Assembly: GCA_044374195.1 (NCBI GenBank)
Contig: JBILOY010000001.1
Coordinates: 1-64,000 of the forward strand
Origin: CAIKZY01 sp044374195
GTDB taxonomy: Bacteria > Actinomycetota > Actinomycetes > S36-B12
DNA length: 64,000 nt
Direction of reading: 5' to 3'
Both the position numbers and the translations under genes were made by a program. Positions 34,888 to 44,356 of this stretch are shown here, in pieces. The notes under the pieces were generated by a model. That model had not been told where the DNA came from, searched no databases, and worked only from the letters and a program-made list of their open reading frames with translations. Each line of letters opens with the position of its first letter. Position 1 is the stretch's first letter.

Positions 34888-34912
34888 TTTTTCGAATCAG
34901 GCCAACTAACGT
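34884..34912 (+). promoter_or_regulatory. Putative lexA promoter
   Basis: TTGATT (34884-34889), a 17-nt spacer and TAACGT (34907-34912). The -35 overlaps SOS box 3. The leader to the lexA ATG would be about 100 nt. Confidence 0.5.
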
Positions 34913-35022
34913 TCTGGTCATGGCCGCAGGCTGCCAGCGGGGTCTGACATCGGTTCGGGGCACGATCTCGAATCAGGAAGATCCCCGGCAGCCGGGCGCA
35001 GAACCGAGTGAAAGGCAGCCCC

Positions 35023-35745
35023 ATGGCACCGAAGAAGAAGGCCGACGGAACTCCCCTGGCCAGCGTCAGCGAGTTCCCCGACGGCCCCGCTGATGCCAGC
35101 GGCCTGACCACCCGCCAGCGGGCCATCCTCGAGATGATCCGCGCCACCGTCGACGAGCGTGGCTATCCGCCGAGCGTGCGCGAGATCGGCGAAGGCGTGG
35201 GCCTGACCTCGTCCAGCTCCGTGGCCCATCAGCTCACGACCCTCGAGCGCATGGGTTACTTGCGCCGCGACCCCAATCGCCCCCGCGCTCTCGTAGTCGC
35301 TGATGCGCCCGAAGTCACCCCGACAGCGGTCGCACCCGTGGCCGAGGTCCGTGAACTCCACTCCTCGAGCGCATCCGTGAATGTGCCCCTCGTCGGGCGC
35401 ATTGCTGCCGGCGGTCCGATCCTCGCCGAGGAGATGATCGAAGACGTCTTCGCCCTGCCGCGCGATCTCGTGGGCACCGGTGAACTCTTCATGCTCAAGG
35501 TCGTCGGCGATTCCATGGTCGATGCGGCAATCTGCGATGGCGACTGGGTGGTCGTGCGCCAACAGAATTCCTGCGACAACGGCGACATCGTCGCCGCCCT
35601 GCTCGATAACGAGGCCACGGTCAAGACCTTCAAGCGGCGCGACGGACATGTCTGGCTGATGCCGCACAATCCGGCCTACGCGCCGATCCTGGGCGACGAC
35701 GCCACCATCATGGGCAAGGTTGTCACCGTTCTGCGCAAGCTCTAG
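35023..35745 (+). CDS. lexA: SOS repressor LexA
   Basis: The 240-residue repressor has an N-terminal winged HTH (TRQRAILEMIRATVDERGYP; SVREIGEGVGLTSSSSVAHQ) and a C-terminal S24 peptidase domain. Self-cleavage would occur at Ala129-Gly130 in VGRIAAGGP; the catalytic pair is Ser164 (GDSM) and Lys201 (ATVKTFKR). ATG 35023 is preferred, with GAAAGG 8 nt upstream; a GTG at 35008 is in frame. Three SOS boxes lie in the divergent region shared with the LysM gene. It overlaps the convergent dinG-type gene by 4 nt at the stop codons. Confidence 0.96.
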   Translation: MAPKKKADGTPLASVSEFPDGPADASGLTTRQRAILEMIRATVDERGYPPSVREIGEGVGLTSSSSVAHQLTTLERMGYLRRDPNRPRALVVADAPEVTPTAVAPVAEVRELHSSSASVNVPLVGRIAAGGPILAEEMIEDVFALPRDLVGTGELFMLKVVGDSMVDAAICDGDWVVVRQQNSCDNGDIVAALLDNEATVKTFKRRDGHVWLMPHNPAYAPILGDDATIMGKVVTVLRKL

Positions 35746-37700
35746 TCCGCTGCATCCAGTTCGTCGCGCAGGCGGGTCAGTGCGCTGACTACGGTCGGTC
35801 GATCTGTCGTGTACCAAAACGGCGGCAGGCTGGCACGCAGCGCGCGCCCATAGGCAGCAGTGGCTAGGCGTGAGTCGAGAACTGCCACGACTCCCCTGTC
35901 CTCGGGCCCGCGAATGAGTCGACCAGCACCCTGGGCGAGTAGCAGCCCGGCCTTGGGCACGGCAATCGATCGAAAACCGGAGCCACCGGCTTCGTCGACT
36001 GCGCGCTGACGTGCGCTCAGCAGCGGGTCATCGGGGCGAGGAAACGGAATCCGGTCGATCACTACCTGAATGCACGACTCGCCCGGCACATCAACGCCTT
36101 GCCATAGCGAGACTGTGCCCAGCAGAGTGCTGGCTTGATCAGCGGTGAACTTGTCGACCAGATTGCCGACCGAATCACCCTTGCGCTGCACGAGCACCGG
36201 GAACTTCTTCGAATCGAGTCGTACGCGCAGGTACTCAGCTGCCCGCTCGACGCCACGCCAGCTGGAGAACAGCGCGAGTGTGCGCCCGCCGGCAGCCTCG
36301 ATCAGCTCAGCGAGCTCATCGAGAGCCTCCATCGCAATACCTTCGCGACCAGGGGCAGGTAGATCCTTGGCGACGTAGAGGATCCCCTGCTTTGCGTGAT
36401 CGAAGGGCGAACCGACATCCATCGTGACGACGCTGGACTCAGTCAGGCCCAATGAACCCACGAGTGAATCGAATCCCCCACCGACGGTGAGCGTGGCACT
36501 CGTCAGCACCACAGGGGTCTTGTTGAACAGCGCCTCGCGCAGCAGGCCGGAGACAGACAAGGGCGCAAGCTTGAGGGTCGGCGCACGATTCTCGCCCGGG
36601 TCAAGCCACACGACGTCGTGCACACCAGCAATGAGCAACGAACCTGCGACATCGTGAACATCTTCAAGGGCGCCACGGGCCTGCTGACGTGCGGCCATGG
36701 CCGACGGCTCCTTGTCGCGGTCTGCAGCCAGCTCACTCATCGCGTTATTGCAGGCATCTCGCACCATGGTCAGGGCGAGCAGCACGTTCTTCGGCAGCGA
36801 GGTCAGCTGAGTCGGGCCGCCGAGGGCGAGTGCTTCCTCGCGCATCGCGTCATCAAGGGTCTCGGAAGCCACCTCAAGGCGCTCGACTGTTTCGGCATCG
36901 ATCTGCTTACGCACGCGACTGATCGCCTTCTCGACCATCGACACGGTGAGTTCTGACGTGATCGCCGCGGTCGCTCGATCGACCAACTCGTGGCCCTCGT
37001 CGATGATGACGGCATCATGCTCCGGGAGCACTGGGATGCCCTCGATCGCGTCAATGGCGAGCATGGCGTGATTGGTGATGACGATGTCGGCCTCTTGCGC
37101 TTGCAGGCGACGCTTGACGGTGAAGCACTCCTCGCCAAAAGTGCACTTGCTCTCGCCCACGCACTCGCGTCGACCGACAGAGAAACTGCGCCATACGCGC
37201 GGGTCAATCTCATCGGGGTACTCATCGCGATCGCCGGTCTCGGTGCTCTCTGCCCACGCACGCACGGCAACAACCTGATCACCGAGCTCACTGCGCTTGG
37301 TGCTGAAAAGTGCCTCGGATTCATCCTCCGGCACTGTGCCATTGAGTTTCTCCAGGCACACGTAGTTGTTGCGACCCTTGAGCACGGCGAAGGTGACCGG
37401 GCGCGACATGACGGGCTCGAGGGCCTCGGCCAGACGGGGTAGATCGCGTTCGACCAACTGACGTTGCAGCGCGAGAGTTGCCGTGGCCACCACGACGGTG
37501 TTGTTGGTGGTCGCCGCGTGTACGGCCGCCGGCACCAGGTATCCGAACGACTTGCCGGTGCCGGTACCTGCCTGCACGATCACGTGCGAGCCCTCACTGA
37601 TGGCAGCGGCAACTGCATTGGCCATCTCGTGCTGACCCTCGCGCCGCTGGCCACCCATAGCCTCGACTACGGCATCAAGGGCGTTGTCGACATCACTCAT
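35742..37700 (-). CDS. dinG: DinG/XPD-family ATP-dependent DNA helicase
   Basis: The 652-residue superfamily 2 helicase has Walker A VQAGTGTGKSFGYLVPA, the DEGH box VIIDEGHELVD, and motif V/VI regions (SLWQGVDVPGESC; QGAGRLIRGPEDRG). Four Cys between motifs I and II (CLEKLNG...CVGESKCTFGEEC) should hold a 4Fe-4S cluster as in DinG/XPD. It resolves unusual DNA structures such as R-loops. ATG 37700 overlaps the hflX stop by 4 nt (ATGA), so it is the last gene of the GT4-dapF-hflX-dinG run. No SOS box is visible at this gene, unlike E. coli dinG. Confidence 0.92.
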   Translation of the reverse strand: MSDVDNALDAVVEAMGGQRREGQHEMANAVAAAISEGSHVIVQAGTGTGKSFGYLVPAAVHAATTNNTVVVATATLALQRQLVERDLPRLAEALEPVMSRPVTFAVLKGRNNYVCLEKLNGTVPEDESEALFSTKRSELGDQVVAVRAWAESTETGDRDEYPDEIDPRVWRSFSVGRRECVGESKCTFGEECFTVKRRLQAQEADIVITNHAMLAIDAIEGIPVLPEHDAVIIDEGHELVDRATAAITSELTVSMVEKAISRVRKQIDAETVERLEVASETLDDAMREEALALGGPTQLTSLPKNVLLALTMVRDACNNAMSELAADRDKEPSAMAARQQARGALEDVHDVAGSLLIAGVHDVVWLDPGENRAPTLKLAPLSVSGLLREALFNKTPVVLTSATLTVGGGFDSLVGSLGLTESSVVTMDVGSPFDHAKQGILYVAKDLPAPGREGIAMEALDELAELIEAAGGRTLALFSSWRGVERAAEYLRVRLDSKKFPVLVQRKGDSVGNLVDKFTADQASTLLGTVSLWQGVDVPGESCIQVVIDRIPFPRPDDPLLSARQRAVDEAGGSGFRSIAVPKAGLLLAQGAGRLIRGPEDRGVVAVLDSRLATAAYGRALRASLPPFWYTTDRPTVVSALTRLRDELDAAD

Positions 37701-39094
37701 TCGCAGGCCGTGCGCAGCTCGTTGGCCAGCATCTCGGGAACGCGAGCATGCAACCGTGAACCGATCTCGCCATGCTCGACGCTGATGACATCGCCGCTCG
37801 CATGAGCACGCGAGATGAGGTCACCTCGCGCATAGGGCACGACAAGATCGATCTCCTGCATCAGGCTCGGCAGGTCTGCTTCGATCGCGAGCAACAGCTC
37901 ATCGATCCCCTCGCCGGTCATCGCTGAGATCACCACCGAATGAGGCTCGCGGCGCAAAAGGTTGGTCACGACTTCGGGGTCCGCGATATCAGCCTTGTTC
38001 AGCACGATGAGTTCGGGTACATGGCCGGCATCAACGTCATTGAGCACAAGGCGCACGGCATTGATCTGGCCCTCGGGATCCTCGTCCGAGGCATCGACCA
38101 CGTGCACGATCAGATCGGCATCCTTGACCTCTTCCAGGGTCGAGCGGAAGGCCTCGACCAGCTGATGCGGAAGGTGGCGGACGAAACCGACGGTGTCGGC
38201 GAGGGTGAAGTCGCGGCCGCTCGGACTCTTCGCCTTTCGGATGGTGGGATCCAAGGTGGCGAAGAGCGAGTTCTCGACCAGCACGCCGGCGCCCGTCAGC
38301 CGGTTGAGCAGGCTCGACTTTCCGGCATTCGTATACCCGGCGATCGCCACCGACGGGATGCCTGCGCGATGACGGGAGGCACGCTGAGTAACGCGTGACT
38401 TCTCCATCTCCTTCAGCTCGCGCCGAAGTTTCGTCATCTGGTCACGGATACGTCGACGGTCAGTCTCGATCTTGGTCTCACCGGGGCCACGTGTACCTAC
38501 GCCACCGCTGGCACTGCCGCCCGCGCCACCGCCCTGCCGGGAGAGTGACTCACCCCAGCCACGCAGGCGAGGCAGCAGATACTGCATCTGCGCCAGACTG
38601 ACCTGCGCCTTGCCTTCGCGGCTACGTGCATGCTGAGCGAAGATGTCGAGAATCAGCCACGTGCGATCGACGACCTTGACCTTAAGGATTGACTCGAGTT
38701 GGCGCAGCTGGCCGGGAGACAGCTCGCCATCGCAGATCACGGTGTCAGCACCGGTGGCCTTGACAATCTCACACAACTCGAGCACCTTGCCCGAGCCGAG
38801 GTAGGTGGCGGGATCTGGATTATCACGTCGTTGGATCACGCCATCGACAACCTCGGAGCCAGCTGTCTCGGCGAGCAGTGCGAGCTCGCGCAACGAACGC
38901 TCAGCATCGAGAACCGTTCCGGAGGTCCAGACACCCGCGAGCACGACCCGCTCGAGCCGAATCTGGCGGTATTCGACCTCGGTGACATCCTCGAGTTCGG
39001 TTGACAGGCCCGAGACTCGACGCAAACCAGCTCGAGCCTCGAGCTCGTAACCGCCCGTGCTCTGCTGATCGGTGTCGAAGTCGTCGCTACTCAT
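37697..39094 (-). CDS. hflX: Ribosome-associated GTPase HflX
   Basis: The 465-residue GTPase splits or rescues stalled ribosomes. The N-terminal HflX domain includes SGKVLELCEIVKATGADTVI and ELSPGQLRQLESILKVKVVDR; a Gly-rich linker with GGVGTRGPGETKIETDRRRI precedes the coiled-coil. G-domain motifs are GYTNAGKSSLLN (G1), LADTVGFVRHLP (G3) and VLNKAD (G4). A short basic C-terminus ends the protein. It sits 17 nt after dapF and overlaps dinG. Confidence 0.95.
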   Translation of the reverse strand: MSSDDFDTDQQSTGGYELEARAGLRRVSGLSTELEDVTEVEYRQIRLERVVLAGVWTSGTVLDAERSLRELALLAETAGSEVVDGVIQRRDNPDPATYLGSGKVLELCEIVKATGADTVICDGELSPGQLRQLESILKVKVVDRTWLILDIFAQHARSREGKAQVSLAQMQYLLPRLRGWGESLSRQGGGAGGSASGGVGTRGPGETKIETDRRRIRDQMTKLRRELKEMEKSRVTQRASRHRAGIPSVAIAGYTNAGKSSLLNRLTGAGVLVENSLFATLDPTIRKAKSPSGRDFTLADTVGFVRHLPHQLVEAFRSTLEEVKDADLIVHVVDASDEDPEGQINAVRLVLNDVDAGHVPELIVLNKADIADPEVVTNLLRREPHSVVISAMTGEGIDELLLAIEADLPSLMQEIDLVVPYARGDLISRAHASGDVISVEHGEIGSRLHARVPEMLANELRTACE

Positions 39095-39111
39095 GTGTCA
39101 CGTGTATGTGC

Positions 39112-39951
39112 TCACGGCAGCAGCACGGTGCCGCGGGCCACGAGATCAGCCGGCCCGCGCATGAGCAATTGGCCGGACTCTGTCTCGATGATGGTCAAAG
39201 TGCCACCGGTGACGTCAACACGAACGTCGCTACCCCTAGGCGCATCGATCCGGCGAAGGTAGGCGAAAGCCGCAGCGCATGCTCCGGTGCCGCAGCTGAG
39301 GGTCTCGCCAACGCCACGCTCGAAGACGCGCATCGCGATGTGGTTCTTGCCGCGAACAACGACGAATTCGACATTCGCACCCTCGTTGAAGATGGATGCA
39401 GGAGCGATGCCAGGCGACACCAGGAGGTCCCCGGCATCATCGAGGGATTCGACGAAAGAGACCGCATGCGGGTTCGGGATCATTACGCCCACCGCCGGCA
39501 GCTGCCGGCTTCCCACGGTCACCACTGCGGTACCGGGAGGGGTAGTCGGGATACCCATGTCAACGGTGATGCTGAGGTCGGACTCCATGCTCACCGTGCG
39601 TATGCCGCCACGCGTGGCGATCATCACCTCGGCATCGGTGATCAGGCCGGTGGCATCGAGATAACGGGCGAAGACCCGAGAACCGTTACCGCACATCTCA
39701 GAGAGGCTGCCGTCGGCATTGCGGTAATCCATGAACCACTCGGCCAAGTCAGCCATCGAGGCGACCTCGGGCACGCGGGCAGTGCGCACGACACGAATCA
39801 CGCCATCAGCACCAAGGCCGAAATGACGATCGCAGAGAAAGCGCACCTGCTCAGGAGAGATCTCGATCTCGCCCTCGAAGTCAGGGATGAGGATGAAGTC
39901 ATTGCCGGTGCCGTGACCCTTCACGAACCGCAATTCTGGATTCCTCGCCAT
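39112..39951 (-). CDS. dapF: Diaminopimelate epimerase
   Basis: The 279-residue cofactor-independent racemase converts LL- to meso-diaminopimelate for lysine and peptidoglycan. Both catalytic cysteines are seen: MCGNGSRVFARYL and SCGTGACAAAFAYL. The N-terminal FVKGHGTGNDFILIPD is diagnostic. Start ATG 39951, 21 nt after the GT4 gene stop. dapA and dapB lie at the far end of this window, so three DAP-pathway genes are present but not in one operon. Confidence 0.95.
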   Translation of the reverse strand: MARNPELRFVKGHGTGNDFILIPDFEGEIEISPEQVRFLCDRHFGLGADGVIRVVRTARVPEVASMADLAEWFMDYRNADGSLSEMCGNGSRVFARYLDATGLITDAEVMIATRGGIRTVSMESDLSITVDMGIPTTPPGTAVVTVGSRQLPAVGVMIPNPHAVSFVESLDDAGDLLVSPGIAPASIFNEGANVEFVVVRGKNHIAMRVFERGVGETLSCGTGACAAAFAYLRRIDAPRGSDVRVDVTGGTLTIIETESGQLLMRGPADLVARGTVLLP

Positions 39952-39972
39952 GCCCTAGAGCCTAGTCGCCGC

Positions 39973-41094
39973 TCAGCCCCTGATCGACGATGCGACCTCG
40001 TACCCGTGGATAACCTCACGCAGCACATTCGGCCACGAATCAGCAGGCTCGTGCGTGCGATTGTGCTCGGCGATCCGCGCTCGCAATGTCGGGTCATAGG
40101 CCAGCTGTGCGATCGCGCCCGCCATCGCCCAGTCGTCGGCGCCCACCAGGCCCTCGATGCCGTCAGTGACAAATTGAGTGGTGCCCGCATCAGCGTGGAT
40201 CACGAGCGGCAGGCCTGCGCACCTGGCTTCAAGTGCCGCCAGACCGAAGGACTCCTTGATCGAGGGCTGAACATAGATGTCGGTACGACTGAAGACATCG
40301 AGAATACCGGCGCGATCGAGACGACCTGCGAATCTCACTGCAAGCCCATGACGCCGGGCGAACTTCTCTGCGCGACCGCGTTCGGGCCCATCGCCGATGA
40401 TCGTCAGCTCAAGTCGAGACGCAGTACCGACCATGCGTTGCGCTGACTGCAGCATCTTCAGCAATGGAATCACTCGCTTGCGCGGAGAAATCCGCATGAC
40501 ACTGGCAATGCGCACGACGTTATCGATCCGAGGTTCCGGGGTGATCGCCCAATCACTGGGGTTGATGCCATTGGGCAGGACGAGCACCGGTGCGCTCGCC
40601 GGCGCGACTTTCTCAATGTGCGCTGCCGCGATGCCGCTGACGGCTGAGAGTTGAATCCCCCACTTACTCCAGCCCAGTGCCTTGTCGCTCAGTGCGAAGG
40701 CGCGCTCGGCGACCGGACCCCAGATGCAGTGCACCGTGACGAGAGTCGGCAGCCCTGCGTCGCGTGCCGCGCGAATGGCGCCCCAGGCAAACGGCGAGAT
40801 GACACCCGCATGCACGTGAACAACGTCGACCGGGTCAGCGGCGAGCACTCCGCTCACTTCCCGGTACGTACGCGGGTGAATCGGCAAGCCTGCGGGGATA
40901 TGCGCGGCCACCCGGTGGACGGTGATGGAGTCGATGATCTCAGTGCCGGCGAAGACATCTCCGGAACCACCGGTGGCGGTGATGATCCGCACGTCATGTC
41001 CTGCGGCCACCTGCTGGAGGGCCAGGGCGCGCACCTGCGTCTCGATACCGCCCGTACGGGGCAGGTAGCAGTCACTGACGTGGGCGATCCTCAC
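39973..41094 (-). CDS. GT4-family glycosyltransferase
   Basis: The 373-residue GT-B enzyme starts at GTG 41094 (RIAHVSDCYLPRTGGIETQV). The N-domain is that of GT4 alpha-hexosyltransferases (GIE near the start; VDVVHVHAGVISPFAWGAI). The C-domain has VLPNGINPSDW, VMRISPRKRVIPLLKML, TIIGDGPERGRAEKFA and the donor-binding PSIKESFGLAALEARC with the E-x7-E pair. Donor and acceptor are unknown; the resemblance is to PimB/mannosyltransferase-type enzymes more than to MshA. It is back-to-back with a PIG-L deacetylase gene, 31 nt apart, and precedes dapF. Confidence 0.86.
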   Translation of the reverse strand: MRIAHVSDCYLPRTGGIETQVRALALQQVAAGHDVRIITATGGSGDVFAGTEIIDSITVHRVAAHIPAGLPIHPRTYREVSGVLAADPVDVVHVHAGVISPFAWGAIRAARDAGLPTLVTVHCIWGPVAERAFALSDKALGWSKWGIQLSAVSGIAAAHIEKVAPASAPVLVLPNGINPSDWAITPEPRIDNVVRIASVMRISPRKRVIPLLKMLQSAQRMVGTASRLELTIIGDGPERGRAEKFARRHGLAVRFAGRLDRAGILDVFSRTDIYVQPSIKESFGLAALEARCAGLPLVIHADAGTTQFVTDGIEGLVGADDWAMAGAIAQLAYDPTLRARIAEHNRTHEPADSWPNVLREVIHGYEVASSIRG

Positions 41095-41125
41095 TCGGGT
41101 GACCGTACGCCACAATGGGCACACC

Positions 41126-41953
41126 ATGACATCTCGACCCGCCTCAGACGACCTCGGCAGCACCCGCTCGCGCACCTTGGTCTTTGTCCACGCTCACCCC
41201 GATGATGAGGCATTGCTGACCGCCGGCACCATGGCCCGCGCGGTGGCCGAGGGCAACCGGGTCGTGTTGATCGTGGCCACAGACGGCGCAGCCGGCCTCA
41301 CCAATGCCGAACACGCCGATGACCTCGCAGCCCACCGCCAGGAGGAGCTCAGTCGCTCGGCTCACATCCTTGGAGTCGATCGCCTCATCAATCTCGGCTA
41401 TGCCGACTCCGGCCTGCATGGCGAGGTGGCCGATGGCTTCGCGCATCAGCCCAAGTTCGCCATCGCCAAGTTGATCGCCGCAATCCTCGATGACGAGGAC
41501 TGCGACATCCTGATCGGTTACGACCCATCCGGCGGCTACGGACACCCCGACCACGTGCAGGTACACGACGTGGTGCGGGCGGCCTACGTGCTCGCGAAGA
41601 AGGCACCGCGTCTTTATGAGGCGACGTTGCCGCGCGAGCCGATCGCCCGCGCCGTACGGATGGCCTCGACCTTGCACCTGACACCCTCGGATTTCGATGC
41701 CAGTGAATTCGACGATGCCTGGACCCCGAAGAACCGCATCACGCACCGAGTCAACGTGCGCGAATACATGTCACAGAAAAAGGATGCCCTTCGCGCCCAC
41801 GCTTCACAGGCCAGCGCCGACGGCACTATTCGCACCCTCGCCGTGCTCACCCGCCTGCCGGGCCCGATCGCAAATCCGATCCTGGGCACCGAGTACTACG
41901 TCGAGGTCTCCCAGAGCGAAAGAGCTTCCTCGACCGCAGTAGCCGAGTCGTAG
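41126..41953 (+). CDS. PIG-L family (LmbE/MshB-like) N-acetyl sugar deacetylase
   Basis: The 275-residue zinc hydrolase has FVHAHPDDEALLTAGTMA (zinc His/Asp and catalytic Asp, about 21-38) and IGYDPSGGYGHPDHVQVHDV with the third His, both as in MshB/Mca. It should deacetylate an N-acetylglucosamine-type group or cleave a related amide. ATG 41126 is used; a GTG at 41099 is in frame, only 4 nt from the divergent GT4 start. No Shine-Dalgarno is clear. The last 58 nt overlap the convergent miaA 3-prime end. Mycothiol involvement is possible but not shown. Confidence 0.85.
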   Translation: MTSRPASDDLGSTRSRTLVFVHAHPDDEALLTAGTMARAVAEGNRVVLIVATDGAAGLTNAEHADDLAAHRQEELSRSAHILGVDRLINLGYADSGLHGEVADGFAHQPKFAIAKLIAAILDDEDCDILIGYDPSGGYGHPDHVQVHDVVRAAYVLAKKAPRLYEATLPREPIARAVRMASTLHLTPSDFDASEFDDAWTPKNRITHRVNVREYMSQKKDALRAHASQASADGTIRTLAVLTRLPGPIANPILGTEYYVEVSQSERASSTAVAES

Positions 41954-42801
41954 TCAATCCACCGAATTCGGGTATCGCGACGGAACCAGCGCTGCTGGCG
42001 GCGTGCGAACCTGCGCGTGGAGAAGATGATCTCTTCGCGGGCCTGCTCCTCGGTGATCTCGCCATCGAGCATCGCCAGCACCTGCGAGTAGCCCAGGGCC
42101 CGGGATGCTGTGCGTGCATTGCGCAACCCCCGGGCATCAAGGGCACGAACCTCGTCGACGAATCCTGCGCCGAACATTGCATCAACTCGCTGAGCAATGC
42201 GCTCATCGAGTACAGCACGCGGAATCTCCAGACCGACGCGCACCGTGGGATACACGCCCACCGGATCAGGAAACTCAGCGATGAACGGCTCGCCGGTCAA
42301 CTCGATAACTTCGAGCGCTCGTACGATCCGACGACCATTGGAGGGCAGGATCGCCGCCGCGGCAGCAGGATCAACCTCTGCCAGGCGCTCATGCAGCGCA
42401 GCTGAGCCGAGGGCTTCGAGCTCTGCCTCCCATCGTGAGCGCACCTGCTCATCAGTTCCGGGGAAGTTCAGGTCATCGAGCACTGCCGAAACGAAGAGCC
42501 CGGATCCGCCCACGACCACAGGCACGCGATCACGAGCGAGCACGTCATCGATAGCCGCACGCGCATCAGTCTGGAACTCCGAGACCGTGACCAGGTGTTC
42601 CATCGGCCAGACATCCATCAGATGATGCGGAACTCCCCCGCGCTCTTCTTTAGTCGGTGTCGCAGTGCCGATATCCATGCCGAGATACACCTGCATCGAA
42701 TCGGTGCTGATGATCTCTCCGCCGATGCGCTGCGCCACGGCAACGGCCAGCGCCGACTTGCCCGAGGCGGTGGGCCCGACAATCGCGAGGACGCGATTCA
42801 T
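41896..42801 (-). CDS. miaA: tRNA dimethylallyltransferase
   Basis: The 301-residue enzyme adds a dimethylallyl group to A37 of tRNAs reading U-starting codons. P-loop AIVGPTASGKSALAVAVAQ and ISTDSMQVYLGMDIGTA are at the N-terminus; SGLFVSAVLDDLNFPG and EEIIFSTRRFARRQQRWFRR follow. ATG 42801 overlaps the miaB stop by 4 nt, so the two A37-modifying enzymes are coupled. The 3-prime end overlaps the convergent PIG-L gene by 58 nt. Confidence 0.95.
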   Translation of the reverse strand: MNRVLAIVGPTASGKSALAVAVAQRIGGEIISTDSMQVYLGMDIGTATPTKEERGGVPHHLMDVWPMEHLVTVSEFQTDARAAIDDVLARDRVPVVVGGSGLFVSAVLDDLNFPGTDEQVRSRWEAELEALGSAALHERLAEVDPAAAAAILPSNGRRIVRALEVIELTGEPFIAEFPDPVGVYPTVRVGLEIPRAVLDERIAQRVDAMFGAGFVDEVRALDARGLRNARTASRALGYSQVLAMLDGEITEEQAREEIIFSTRRFARRQQRWFRRDTRIRWIDYDSATAVEEALSLWETST

Positions 42802-44294
42802 TCGCCAACGCGAATGGTGGGCAGGCCCAGCATCACGCCGGGGGTGATCACCTCGATCGGTTGATCGGCAAGATCACCGGCACGCGTGCGGCGCACCGAC
42901 ACCATCCGATCGGCGTTCAGGTGATGCGGGGCGGCGTGCGTGATCTCAGCAGTGACCATGTCACCTGGACGAGGCGCGGGCAGAGCCGCGTCGAGTGCCA
43001 CATGCACGAGTCGGTTGTCAGGTGCGCGACCGGAGATACGTGCAGTTGCGGCGTCCTTCTTGCCTTCGCCCACCGAGATCAGCACCTCGACCTCGCGGCC
43101 GACCTGCGCTTGGTTCTCGGCCAGCGTGACCTCGTTCACCGTGTCTAGCAGGCGGTTGTAACGCTCAGTGACGATGGCCTGCGGGATCTGGTCGGGCATC
43201 TCAGCGGCCGGAGTACCCGGACGCTTGGAGTACTGGAAGGTGAAGGCCGCAGCAAAGCGAGCCTCGCGCACCACGTGCAGGGTCTGCTCGAAGTCGACCT
43301 CAGTCTCGCCTGGGAAACCGACGATGATGTCGGTCGTGATCGCCGCATCGGGCATCGCGGCACGCACCTTCTCGATGATGCCGAGGTAGCGATCTTGGCG
43401 ATACGAACGACGCATGCGCTGCAGCACCTCATCGGAGCCTGACTGAAGCGGCATGTGCAGACTCGGCATCACATTGGTCGTCTCGGCCATTGCGGCAATG
43501 ACGTCGTCGGTGAAGTCACGCGGATGCGGGCTCATAAATCGCACGCGCTCCAGGCCATCGATCTCACCGCAGGCTCTCAGCAACTTGCCGAAGGCCTCGC
43601 GATCGCCGAACTCCGCACCGTAGGCATTGACGTTTTGACCAAGAAGGGTGATCTCGAGAACGCCCTGATCAACCAGCACCTGGATCTCGTTCAGGATGTC
43701 GCCCGGGCGGCGATCCTTCTCCTTGCCGCGCAGCGCGGGCACGATGCAAAACGTGCAGGTGTTATTGCATCCGACGCTGATCGATACCCAGGCCGAGTAT
43801 GCCGAGTCACGCTTGGAGGGAAGTGCCGACGGGAAGGTCTCGAGCGACTCGAGAATCTCGATCTGAGCTTCGTCGAGTGCACGAGCACGCTCAAGCAGAA
43901 TCGGCAGGGAACCAATGTTGTGGGTGCCGAAGACGACGTCAACATTGGGGGCCTTGGCAAGAATCGTGCCTTGATCCTTTTGCGCGAGGCAGCCGCCGAC
44001 CGCGATCTGCATGCCCGGGTTCGCAGCCTTCACCGGGACGAGATGGCTCAGATTCCCATAAAGCTTGTTGTCGGCGTTCTCGCGCACGGCGCAGGTATTG
44101 AAGACGACTACGTCGGCCACGACCCCCTCGGCCACCGGCACGTAGCCAGCATCCTCGAGCAACCCCGACAGACGCTCAGAGTCGTGCACGTTCATCTGGC
44201 AGCCATAGGTGCGCACCTGGTATGAGCGAGGAGACATACCTACGGGTTCACCCACCACAGAACTGTTGGCAGCAATGGACGTTTTGCCCACCAT
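42798..44294 (-). CDS. miaB: tRNA-2-methylthio-N6-dimethylallyladenosine synthase MiaB
   Basis: The 498-residue radical-SAM methylthiotransferase acts on i6A37 made by MiaA. The UPF0004 domain supplies Cys in TYGCQMNVHDSE, VFNTCAVREN and VGGCLAQKD (auxiliary cluster); the radical-SAM CxxxCxxC is CNNTCTFC; the TRAM domain is C-terminal. GTAGGAGG before ATG 44294 supports this start although the conserved part begins 19 residues later (MSPRSYQVRTYG). It overlaps miaA. Confidence 0.95.
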   Translation of the reverse strand: MVGKTSIAANSSVVGEPVGMSPRSYQVRTYGCQMNVHDSERLSGLLEDAGYVPVAEGVVADVVVFNTCAVRENADNKLYGNLSHLVPVKAANPGMQIAVGGCLAQKDQGTILAKAPNVDVVFGTHNIGSLPILLERARALDEAQIEILESLETFPSALPSKRDSAYSAWVSISVGCNNTCTFCIVPALRGKEKDRRPGDILNEIQVLVDQGVLEITLLGQNVNAYGAEFGDREAFGKLLRACGEIDGLERVRFMSPHPRDFTDDVIAAMAETTNVMPSLHMPLQSGSDEVLQRMRRSYRQDRYLGIIEKVRAAMPDAAITTDIIVGFPGETEVDFEQTLHVVREARFAAAFTFQYSKRPGTPAAEMPDQIPQAIVTERYNRLLDTVNEVTLAENQAQVGREVEVLISVGEGKKDAATARISGRAPDNRLVHVALDAALPAPRPGDMVTAEITHAAPHHLNADRMVSVRRTRAGDLADQPIEVITPGVMLGLPTIRVGE

Positions 44295-44356
44295 GCTGTC
44301 CTCCTACCAAAGGCTGGTGAAGCCCATTGCCCACCGGTCGCTCGACGATGGAGAGT

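Noticed and set aside
41099..41125. GTG 41099 as the PIG-L start
   Set aside because: Only 4 nt from the divergent GT4 start and not needed for the conserved domain; ATG 41126 is simpler, although not proven.
39973..41953. Calling the GT4/PIG-L pair mshA/mshB
   Set aside because: The GT4 lacks recognisable MshA-specific N-terminal sequence and no mshC or mshD is in the window.
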